Positions 1 to 8,200 of a DNA stretch of 20,177 bases are shown here, piece after piece. Below the pieces are notes generated by a model. The model was not told the DNA's origin, did no database searches, and was given only the letters and a program-made list of their open reading frames with translations. Numbering within the stretch: the stretch's first letter is position 1; every line of letters begins with the position of its first letter. This stretch comes from a virus, in the IMG/VR virus record IMGVR_UViG_3300020437_000294, positions 1 through 20,177 of that record; one strand, written 5' to 3'. The translations under genes and the position numbers were made by a program.

Positions 1-33
1 TATGTAAAAGCCAACGCAGAAAAATTTAAGTAG
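1..33 (+). CDS. Possible 3' end of a convergent plus-strand gene (partial)
   Basis: Frame 1 of the plus strand is open from the window edge to a TAG at 31-33 and would encode the last ten residues YVKANAEKFK. The peptide is too short to identify. The support is indirect: its stop codon lies in one arm of an inverted repeat (30-86) whose other arm holds the stop codon of the minus-strand 166-aa gene, as expected for two convergent genes sharing a terminator. The minus strand of 1-78 offers no credible gene. It could equally be noncoding sequence that happens to be open. Confidence 0.3.
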   Translation, partial: YVKANAEKFK

Positions 34-86
34 CTAGTTTAGACACCACATAAGTTACCCAGTACAGGTATGTGAACTCTAGCTAC
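30..86. terminator. Candidate bidirectional terminator (large inverted repeat)
   Basis: The arms GTAGCTAG (30-37) and CTAGCTAC (79-86) are perfect 8-base complements. Inside them a second pair, CACATA (47-52) and TATGTG (69-74), can extend the fold across an internal loop. On the minus strand the outer stem is followed by TTAAATTTTT; on the plus strand it is followed by CTTTATTATTAT. Both arms contain a TAG, each serving as a stop codon for the gene entering from its own side. The loop is larger than in a textbook intrinsic terminator, so the function is inferred. Confidence 0.45.
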
Positions 87-579
87 CTTTATTATTATCC
101 ATCTTTTCTTTCACATTTGCGACTTCTTTTTTAAGAATTTTAGTAAATATTTTTTTAAATGTTTTCTTGATAAAACCTAATACTGATTGCATAGCAATCC
201 CCCCTACCACGCTTGCTACTGATGCAGTACCCGCAGCGATCACAGAAGATGCAATGACTTCTGGTGCAGGTATTGGCATTTCCCCGAAAAATGGTAGATT
301 AAACGTAGCTACAGGTTCTTCAGTTGATAAAGTTTCTTTGGGTACTAGCTGGTTCTGCGGTATTGTTTCTGGTGTTAGCTGTAACTCTTCCTCCTTTGCA
401 GATGTTGTTTCTTCTTCAGAAGAAGATCCCTGACCTCCCAGACCCGACTCAACTTGTTCCAGAGAAGGTAAAAGAATTGGATCTAGATAAGGTTCCTCTG
501 CCACAGGTGGATGGAATATTGTATTAGGTGGGTTAAGAATATAGTTTGTGTCAGGTAAATATATTTCTGGTATATCCAC
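79..579 (-). CDS. Pro-rich, single-hydrophobic-segment protein, probably tail- or membrane-associated
   Basis: A 166-aa protein of unknown function. The first ~45 residues are rich in Pro, Ile and Leu with no clear fold, followed by an acidic Ser/Glu stretch (about 50-66) and a Pro-containing linker. A hydrophobic Ala/Gly/Val segment at about 108-137 could cross a membrane, and the C-terminus is strongly basic (KKTFKKIFTKILKKE). From memory, proteins with this same plan occur beside fibre genes in marine cyanophages and related phages, but their role is not settled. It sits where T7 has its holin, so a lysis or membrane role is an alternative to a tail role. The start is GTG (577-579), directly after and in frame with the TAA of the preceding fibre gene. 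No Shine-Dalgarno is visible, so translation probably depends on coupling. Confidence 0.8.
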   Translation of the reverse strand: MDIPEIYLPDTNYILNPPNTIFHPPVAEEPYLDPILLPSLEQVESGLGGQGSSSEEETTSAKEEELQLTPETIPQNQLVPKETLSTEEPVATFNLPFFGEMPIPAPEVIASSVIAAGTASVASVVGGIAMQSVLGFIKKTFKKIFTKILKKEVANVKEKMDNNKGS

Positions 580-2580
580 TTAGGTGTAAGAACCATGATA
601 AGTTCCGGCTGTTGTACCGTTTGTCCATGAGTTGCCGTTATTACTCCAAATGGCTTTTCCAGCACTTCCAAAACCCCCACCTTGTCCGGGGCCAAAGTTA
701 GTATTATACGTAGCATTACCACCATCATTACCAGAGGTACCATTATTACCAAGGGTACCACCATTACCGCCAGTACCACCAACACCACCTATATTGTAAG
801 AACCATTTTGTCCAGAAGCACCATTAGTCTGATTTTGGTTGTAACCTTGGCCTTGACCACCATCACCACCACGGCCACCGTGATAGTAAGCAAGTTGCTG
901 TCCTGTTCGACCGGCACCGCCGCCGCCGCCGCCACCTCCTCCGCCAGAAATCTGACCGCCTGAAAGGTTGTTTATTGTTGCGTTTGCACTATCTACTTGT
1001 ATTCCGTGACCACCATTTTCACCACCTTGACCATTTTGAGGGTTAGTTTGGTATTGTTGACTACCTAAACCACCATCACCGCCTAAACCACCTCTTCCTA
1101 TTACGGTTCCTGATACATTTAGTGTTAGTGTACCACCCATACCAGAAGAAATTAATATAGCTGAACCTCCAGCATTAGTTCCTCCAACTGTAACTCCGCT
1201 TGGAACGTTGTATATTTTTGATATATTAGCACTCCAATTTGAACCAAATACACTTGATAAAACTATATTTGTAGAATTATTAGTTGCATTAAATGTTGGT
1301 ACAATGTCTACTTTACCTTCTATATAGGCAATACTACCAGAAATAAAGAATATAGTACAAAAACCTCTAGCTGGTATAGTATTATTTCCAGTAGGGTAAG
1401 AAGGATCATTAGTATTATATATAGTTAGACCTGATCCTGTAAAAAGATTTTTAAAGCTTGCACTATTATTAACAAGAATTACTCTATCACCAGCAGAAAA
1501 AACATTATTTGGTATGGTAATGTCTCCAGATAAATTTATAGCTTTGCCAGCATCAGTAGCTACTAAAGTATAAGCATTACTTTGATTGTTTATAGATGTT
1601 GTAGCAGCAGGTAAATTAGTTAAATTAGAGCCATCACCATATAAAGTATCTGCATAAATATTTTGCCAACGTACAGCATTAGTTCCTAAATCATATGTAC
1701 TGTCAGCAACAGGAATTATATTACCGCCAGATTTATGTGTACCTTGATAACCACCAAATTCCCAAACTTGACCTATGCTACTACCGCCACCAAAGGCACC
1801 TGTAACTTCTAGATAACCAAGATTAGTTAAACGTAAATACGGTTGAACTCCAGTGCCTAAAGTGAATTGGAGTGATCCAAATATTTGTACAGCTTGATTA
1901 GAACCACTTCTACCAAAAACAGTACTAGTAGGATTAACAGTAAAAGTTGAATCTGTACCATCAAGAGCTACTTTAAATTGACCTGTGCCAGCATCAATTA
2001 TTTCAGCACTAGAATTTCCTTCTGTTATAGAGTCAGTAGCTAGACCTGAAATTTTACTTGCATCTATAGCTGCATTAGATGCAATCTTATCGTTGGTAAT
2101 TGCACCATCTAAAATTTTATCTGTAGTTACCGCGTCATCTGCAATTTTTATGGTCGTAACTGCATCAGTAGCAAGTTTACCTTCTGTTATACTTCCATCT
2201 GTTACAGAGCCAGAAATTTTAAACTGACCAGCCATATTAATGTGGCTACTGCATTGGTAATACAAAAGGTCAGGAGCATCATGCGGTACTGTAAATACTA
2301 TTTCTGTACCACCTGCACCACCATTATTTGTTACCCCTGTGCTGTATTGATCGTTAGTGCCACCATTAGCAATACTGGTTTTTATATAGAAAGGGTGTTG
2401 TCCACTAGCATTTCTATTTTCAAAGATATAAGTATGACCTCTATTGAGATATAGCGTAGGGTCATTTACTGCACCTGTAAGACCTTTACCTGTGAATGTA
2501 TAGTGATTTGTGCCACTAGCACCTAAAACATAACGTAAGGTATCTTCTATTAGTCTTGATGTAACTTGTGTTAAAGGCAT
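580..2580 (-). CDS. Second tail fibre / adhesin with cupredoxin-like N-domain and Gly-rich tip
   Basis: A 666-aa mosaic fibre. Residues ~24-123 form a cupredoxin-like domain with His62 (in QHPFYI), Cys110, His113 and Met116, the spacing of a type-1 copper site. Residues ~126-190 carry about ten-residue ADDAVTTDKI-type repeats, as in the fibre gene before it. Residues ~286-323 contain the DLGTNAVRWQNIYA motif common in fibre shafts. A small beta domain (~335-425) follows. Residues ~495-640 are dominated by GG-X-GG motifs, including ten consecutive glycines at 546-555, then a short aromatic tail ending HGSYT. The Gly-rich end resembles the polyglycine-helix adhesins at the tips of some T4-like long fibres (phage S16 gp38), so I infer that it contacts the receptor. 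The start lies 11 nt after the previous gene; no clear Shine-Dalgarno is seen. It lacks a T7 gp17 N-domain, so it probably attaches through another protein. Confidence 0.85.
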   Translation of the reverse strand: MPLTQVTSRLIEDTLRYVLGASGTNHYTFTGKGLTGAVNDPTLYLNRGHTYIFENRNASGQHPFYIKTSIANGGTNDQYSTGVTNNGGAGGTEIVFTVPHDAPDLLYYQCSSHINMAGQFKISGSVTDGSITEGKLATDAVTTIKIADDAVTTDKILDGAITNDKIASNAAIDASKISGLATDSITEGNSSAEIIDAGTGQFKVALDGTDSTFTVNPTSTVFGRSGSNQAVQIFGSLQFTLGTGVQPYLRLTNLGYLEVTGAFGGGSSIGQVWEFGGYQGTHKSGGNIIPVADSTYDLGTNAVRWQNIYADTLYGDGSNLTNLPAATTSINNQSNAYTLVATDAGKAINLSGDITIPNNVFSAGDRVILVNNSASFKNLFTGSGLTIYNTNDPSYPTGNNTIPARGFCTIFFISGSIAYIEGKVDIVPTFNATNNSTNIVLSSVFGSNWSANISKIYNVPSGVTVGGTNAGGSAILISSGMGGTLTLNVSGTVIGRGGLGGDGGLGSQQYQTNPQNGQGGENGGHGIQVDSANATINNLSGGQISGGGGGGGGGGAGRTGQQLAYYHGGRGGDGGQGQGYNQNQTNGASGQNGSYNIGGVGGTGGNGGTLGNNGTSGNDGGNATYNTNFGPGQGGGFGSAGKAIWSNNGNSWTNGTTAGTYHGSYT
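661..1098 (-). repeat. Glycine-rich repeat domain of fibre 2
   Basis: Residues ~495-640 of the fibre consist largely of GG-X-GG and G-N-G motifs, with a (GGX)n codon run near 916-950 that is locally much more GC-rich than the rest of the window. The pattern fits a packed polyglycine type II helix bundle. Confidence 0.7.
2212..2511 (-). other. Cupredoxin-like domain (within fibre 2)
   Basis: Residues ~24-123. Visible signatures are NDPTLYLNRGHTYIF, then HPF (His62), and a C-terminal strand ending YYQCSSHINMAG with Cys110, His113 and Met116. Known type-1 copper proteins use His, Cys, His and Met in this order with a short Cys-to-Met loop. Whether copper is bound is not shown by the sequence. 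Confidence 0.65.
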
Positions 2581-2591
2581 AGTAAACTAAC

Positions 2592-5234
2592 TTATGTTTT
2601 CATTATATAGCAGAGTGCATAGTAGGGAGGTAATGTGTCGACTGTCGCACTACCAGAACCACTAAAACTGTGTGTGTGATTACCTAAACCAAAGCTAGTA
2701 GCAAGTGGAAAACCAGCCATACCAGTAGCACTTGGGGTTCCAGTATTACCAGAAACACTTACGGTAATAGAATCAGTTGTAGCACCACCTGTAGCTCCTA
2801 CAGCATAAGAGTTACCAGCACCTACTACAAATCTATTTCGTAAATCAGGTGTGCTATTAGTACCATCACATAGAACAAACCCAGAAGGTATAGCGTTAGC
2901 TGCCCCTGACCAAAGTATTATCATGCCACTTACAAATGCTTGTGGTATTGTTATTGTTTCAAATGTAGGATCTGCTCCGTTGTTTGCTCTTAAAAACTTG
3001 CCATCATTACTTGATGTGCCATGTTCTAGTTTAGCTAAAGATATAGAGTCATCTGCAAGTTTAGATCCAGCTATATTTGCTGTTGCTGTAATGTGACTAT
3101 TATCAATTTCTGCTGCTATCTTTGTACCTGTAACTGCATCATCTGCAATCTTAGCTGTTGATATAGCATTATTAGCTATATTAGCATTTTCAACTGCGTT
3201 ATCAGCAATTAAAGAATTAGTTATTGCATCTGCTGCAATGCTTGTAGTGCCAACTGCATTATTTGCTATTTTAGAGTTAGTCACGGCTCCAGCCGCTATC
3301 TTAGTTTCCGTAACTGCATTGTTACTTAGTGCAGTATTATCAACTGCTCCAGCAGAAAGTTTTGTACTATCAACTGCATCATCAGCAATCTTTGCCGTAG
3401 TAACTTCACCTGCACCTATTTTTGCTTGTGTAACTGCATTATTTGCTATTCTGGCTGTAGTCACAGCATCTACCGCAATTTTTGATTCTATTACTGCTGA
3501 GTTTTGTAATATAGCAGAGTTTACTGTGTTATTACTTGGAGTTCCAATATTAACAGTAGAACCCATTACTACTGCGTGATAGCTTGCACCAGTAGCAGGG
3601 GCAGCAGCTAATTTAACCGTACTTCCATCTAAAGCAAAACCTTCTGTAGGTGTAGATGTACCAGCATTAGGTTTCTGAACTACACCCTCTATTATTAATA
3701 AAACTTGTTGTGCATTTGTAGGTGCATCACTAAGAGTAAAATTTTGTGTACTGCCATCAAATGCAGGGCTAAGTGTAGATATAAAGAAGTTACCTATACT
3801 TTGTACTTCTTCCCAAGCAGAGCTTGTACCGTTATACACAAGCATTTTACCTGTGCCTGTGTTAAAGAATAAATCTCCATTATCTAAGCTGGTCGTAGGG
3901 TTGCTAGATCCAACTCTATATCTTTCTGAAAAGTCGTTAATATCTCCACTTAAACTTACAAGATCATCTTCTCTTAAAGTTGCTTTGTGGTATGTATAGT
4001 TTTGACCTGCACCTGTAGAAACAACAAGAAATCTTACACCAGCAGTAACAGAAGTTCCACGAAAGTTTGTAGCAATACCAGATATATTTACTGTTGTACC
4101 ATCAAGGGTTGCTCCACTAGCTGTACCAGTACTGCTAACTGCCATACCACCTGCATCTGCAATACTTATTACAACACCTGATGCTGGTTGTGTATTAGGA
4201 AAAGAGCTTTCATTCGCTATTGCTTCTAAGCCACCAATAGGTGCTAACTGTGCAGCTACATAATCTACGATTGCACCACTTGTAGGAAATTTAGTATCGT
4301 CATCAGTTATAGTGGTTGCTTTTTGCATACCATCTATTTGATTAAGGTCTGCTATATCAGCAGTTAAAGCTGTACTGTCAGCTAATTTAGTAGCTGTAGC
4401 TGATTGCATACCAGCAAGAATAACTAACTCTGCATCTGCTATTTCAGAAGTTGTAACTGAGTTTTGTGCAAGATGACTAGAATCAAGAGGACTACCTGCT
4501 ATAAGACTTTTTATTTCTGTTACTGTTTGATCTGCGGTAGCACCTGCTTCTATTCCATTTAACTTGCTGTGGTCAGCATCAGTAAATACGTTGCTATCAC
4601 TTGCTGCTTCTACTGCTGCTCTTATTTCAGCATTTGTTTGATCGCCAGTTGCACCTGCTTCTATACCATCAAGTTTTGAATGGTCTGCATCTGTAAAGAC
4701 ATTACTATCATTTGCACTATCTACAAGTGTTCTTATTTCTGACGCTGTTTGATCTTGTGTTGCATTGTCTTCAATACCATTTAACTTGCTATGATCTGCA
4801 TCAGTAAAAACATTACTATCAGTAGCAGCTTCTACTAATGTTCTTATCTCTGCTGCGGTTTGATCTCCTGTAGCTCCTTCTTCAATGCCACCTAATTTAT
4901 CTGTAATCTCTTGTTGAGCAAATAATATTTGGTCACTATTATTATCAAGGTCTGTTTCTGTTAAAACACTACCATCAGCAAAGTCTACTTTCTTTGCACT
5001 TATATCTGTATCTCTTTGAAATCTAATATTGTTTGTACCAGAAGGAGGTATGTTACCAGAAGTAAAAGTAACTGATGAACCACTAATATTGTAGTGTGTG
5101 CCTAGTGTTTTAAGAACACCACCAACTGTAACATCAACTTCTGTATTCTCTAAGAAAGAAAAAGATATAGCAAAAGTGGCTGTACTACCATTTCCGTTAT
5201 GGGTTTGTGACGTAGATGTGGTATTAGTAGCCAT
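2592..5234 (-). CDS. T7 gp17-like tail fibre with tail-collar C-terminus
   Basis: An 880-aa fibre. Residues ~1-113 match the T7 gp17 N-terminal tail-attachment domain: FAISFSFLENTEVDV, FQRDTDI, and the VDFADGSVLTETDLD segment before a helix. This is the part that docks to the nozzle in T7. Residues 113-248 hold a 37-residue repeat (KLxGIExxATxDQT), nearly four copies. A second tract of about ten-residue DAVTTAKIADD-type repeats runs over ~567-738. The C-terminal ~115 residues are a phage tail-collar domain (GFVLCDGTNSTPDLRNRFVVGAG, then GNHTHS and PPYYALCYIMKT). The HTH within it recalls the metal-binding His pair of T4 gp12-type fibres. It is far longer than T7 gp17 (553 aa). AAGAGG at 5244-5249, nine bases before the ATG, is a good ribosome binding site lying in the end of the upstream gene. 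Confidence 0.92.
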   Translation of the reverse strand: MATNTTSTSQTHNGNGSTATFAISFSFLENTEVDVTVGGVLKTLGTHYNISGSSVTFTSGNIPPSGTNNIRFQRDTDISAKKVDFADGSVLTETDLDNNSDQILFAQQEITDKLGGIEEGATGDQTAAEIRTLVEAATDSNVFTDADHSKLNGIEDNATQDQTASEIRTLVDSANDSNVFTDADHSKLDGIEAGATGDQTNAEIRAAVEAASDSNVFTDADHSKLNGIEAGATADQTVTEIKSLIAGSPLDSSHLAQNSVTTSEIADAELVILAGMQSATATKLADSTALTADIADLNQIDGMQKATTITDDDTKFPTSGAIVDYVAAQLAPIGGLEAIANESSFPNTQPASGVVISIADAGGMAVSSTGTASGATLDGTTVNISGIATNFRGTSVTAGVRFLVVSTGAGQNYTYHKATLREDDLVSLSGDINDFSERYRVGSSNPTTSLDNGDLFFNTGTGKMLVYNGTSSAWEEVQSIGNFFISTLSPAFDGSTQNFTLSDAPTNAQQVLLIIEGVVQKPNAGTSTPTEGFALDGSTVKLAAAPATGASYHAVVMGSTVNIGTPSNNTVNSAILQNSAVIESKIAVDAVTTARIANNAVTQAKIGAGEVTTAKIADDAVDSTKLSAGAVDNTALSNNAVTETKIAAGAVTNSKIANNAVGTTSIAADAITNSLIADNAVENANIANNAISTAKIADDAVTGTKIAAEIDNSHITATANIAGSKLADDSISLAKLEHGTSSNDGKFLRANNGADPTFETITIPQAFVSGMIILWSGAANAIPSGFVLCDGTNSTPDLRNRFVVGAGNSYAVGATGGATTDSITVSVSGNTGTPSATGMAGFPLATSFGLGNHTHSFSGSGSATVDTLPPYYALCYIMKT
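3020..3535 (-). repeat. About 30-bp (10-aa) degenerate repeats in fibre 1
   Basis: About 16 imperfect units of the type (D/N)AV(T)xxKIA(D/N) in tandem, encoding roughly residues 567-738. On the plus strand the unit reads like actgcatcatctgcaatctt. Similar units occur in fibre 2 (about 2020-2200). Confidence 0.8.
4491..4898 (-). repeat. 111-bp (37-aa) tandem repeat in fibre 1, ~3.7 copies
   Basis: Units start at residues 113, 150, 187 and 224, each 37 residues apart. All contain KL(G/N/D)GIE..AT.DQT..EI, and the first three also contain DSNVFTDADHS. The last unit degenerates after about residue 248. Such KLxGIExGA units are typical of fibre shafts. Confidence 0.9.
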
Positions 5235-5237
5235 AAT

Positions 5238-8200
5238 TTAAAACCTCTTTAGGTTAAGTGTATCTAAGATTTCTTCCATTTCTTCATTATACTTGTTTTG
5301 TTGATCTAGTTTTACGTTTATCCTAGCTTCTAATTCTTCTTCTGAAAAGTTTGCTTTGATATATTTTTCAATACCTGCGTTTATAAAATCTTGATTTATT
5401 CCATTCATAACTTTAAATATTCTATTTGCTGCAATCTGTCCTTCTTCTGAACTTAAGCCATATGTTTCTATTTGTTGTTTATTTGCTTCATAACTATATT
5501 GGTCTTTTACTCTAAATCCATCTTCTACTCTTTCAAGTTCACCTTTAATATATGCTTTTAAAGCATCTGCATTGTTATAACTTTTACCGCCAATACTTAA
5601 AACAGTTGTATTAACATATTTTTTTAAGTTGTTATATTGTATTGTGTTTAATTTTATTGGTTTAAATAACTTACTACTAAAGTTAGAATTTCTAACAAAG
5701 TTTTTTACTTTACTACCCCTAATAATATTAGGTGGCTCTGGTAATAATCTACCTATCGTATAACTTGCTTCATGTAATAAATTATTTTTACTTTTTGAAT
5801 GTTTTGCATTTGTAAATACATTGAATCCTCTTCTACTAGGATATGTAACTACATCATTAGTAATATGTTCTACTTGAAATGGTAAGTCTCCACCTACATT
5901 AGAAGGCACGTTTGCTTTCATTTGTTGTAGTAGTCCATGTAAATATTGCAAAGCACCATTAACTTCGTTATAGTCTTGATCCGATAAACCTAACTTATCT
6001 TCACTTGTAAGGTATCTTAAATTTTTTATATTTCTTGTTAAATCAGAAAAATCACCTGAGTATGTTTTAGTATCCATTTTGGCAAATAATCTTATAAGTC
6101 TTTTATTTTTAACAGTACCTAATTTTATTTCTTTACCAAGAACTTCTATTGCATATTTTGTTAAACCTTCTGATCCTTCTTTTCTGAGTTGTTGTGCTTT
6201 CTGCTCATCTATACCTAATACTTGTGCAGTAACATCTGCTGGCAAACGAAGTATATCTTCCCATAAACTACTATAAGGAGTTACAGAAGATTCAAATAAC
6301 CTACCTAAATAGGCTATATTTCTTTGTCTTTCATAACTTATAGTATCGTCTGGATCAACTCCACCTGCACCTACTTCTGGTAAGGCAGTAAACATATCCA
6401 TTGTTTCATTGAATTGTTGAACATAACTTTTATTTGTAATGACACGACCTATAAAACCTGCCCAACCAATAGTATATTCATCATATATTCTGTCTAATTT
6501 CTTAGTAAAGAATGGAGACATCTCTTGAAAATCAACCCAAGCTTTCACAAAAGATAAAACTGGATCTGGCAAATCTTCATAAGAAACATAGTTATATTTT
6601 GGTTTTCCATCTTCATCAAATAATATTTCACCATCTTCGTCATACATTAAATAAGCTCTAGAGTATGGCAGCCACTTACTTCTTAATAATGAAAGATGTT
6701 TAGCAGCACCTTCTTTTGTTTTCCAACTAGGACCACCACCAGTTAAAAATGTTTTTGGTATCTTATCTTCACTATCATATTCACTTGAACTCATAAATTC
6801 ATTTGCTGGTTGATATATGTCCTTATAAGCCATAAATGCTAAAATAGTAGCAAAAGCATTACCCATGTAAATTTGACCTCTTGTATTGGTTCTTACTTGA
6901 GGATCAGGACTTCTAAGGTCTGCTGCTATTTCTGGTAAAAGAAAAGCATTTAAAAAATTGTAATTTTTTTTACCACCAAATCTTGCAGGTGTATTTATTA
7001 CAGGAATATACCTCATTATGTCTTTAATCATATTTGTAGGTGTTCTTGTAAATTTAAAGAATGTTCTCATTGGTGGGTATTGTATTGCTAAATTATTTAT
7101 TTCTTCTGCAAACAAACCAAGTGGATCTGTAACATCATCACTACGACCACCTCTTATTTGTTGTGTATATGTAATCTCTTTACCAAAGTTTTTAGCTCTT
7201 TGAAATATTTTTGCAAGAACAGGATCAGCAATAAACTCTCTTGGACCTATACCTTTTTTAAAAAATGTATCTCCTTCTAGTGGTTTTAATCTGCCTAGTT
7301 CTCCCTCCTGTCCTTTTAAAATATAAGCTATAACCCCATCAAGACTACCTTTCACATAATCATCTAAGTCTTGTCCTTTCAAACCTTTCTTCAAAGCTTC
7401 CATAGTTGCATGATAAGCAGTAGAACCAAGAATATTTGGTGTCTGTATAAGAGCATCATTAGATGTCATTAACCTACTAGGCAATCTTATAATTTTACCT
7501 GTTGAGTTTATAGCTGTTCTTAGTGGGAAGAAAGGACTTTCAGATGAAATAACAAATCTTTGACCAGTTTCAATTTTAGAATTACCAACATTTATAAAGT
7601 TATCTTCCATATCCCATGATCTTTTCCATACCTTTAATCCAAAATCAAAGTTATACATCATGGCAAATAAGTGTCTAGTAGCTGCTTCTACTCCTTCTTT
7701 TCTTATTAAACCCTTACCATTTGCAACGTCTAAAGTACCACTAAAGTTTTTCATGTTACCTAAAAATGTTTGCACAATACCAGAATATAAATTGACTCTT
7801 TGAGAAGGTAGACCAGATAAGACTCCATTAATTCCTACCTCGTTAATTATTCTTGAGGTTTGGTTAGCAAGTTTTAAAGTCTTACCAAAAGCATCTGCGT
7901 TATAAAGTTTTACCATGTTTTCTATACTTCCACCTGCTTCTTTCATATCTTGTGCAACTTTTATAACTTGCGAGTAATCTCCTGTTTCATGTCCTTCTTT
8001 TATTTTTGCAAGCAAATTTTCTTGGAAATCTTGACTTTGTTCTATTAACTTTGTAAGAGCAGGTGATACGTCACGATTTTGTGCTGTTAAGTTTTTCTTT
8101 TCTAAAGGACTTAGTTTCATTACTTCAGCAGGTGTCATACCTTCTATGCCTTCTACTGGTTTAATTTTAAAAGCTTGCAAAGCTCTACCTAATCTTGTGC

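Noticed and set aside
483-788. 101-aa minus-strand frame rich in Val, Met and Leu
   Set aside because: It is a frame shifted from the fibre Gly-rich end and the 166-aa gene; its hydrophobicity comes from reading GGT repeats as GTG/TGG, not from a membrane protein.
3020-4900. Regular repeats that might suggest a CRISPR array or microsatellite
   Set aside because: The units are contiguous, in frame and encode fibre shaft repeats; no unique spacers separate them.
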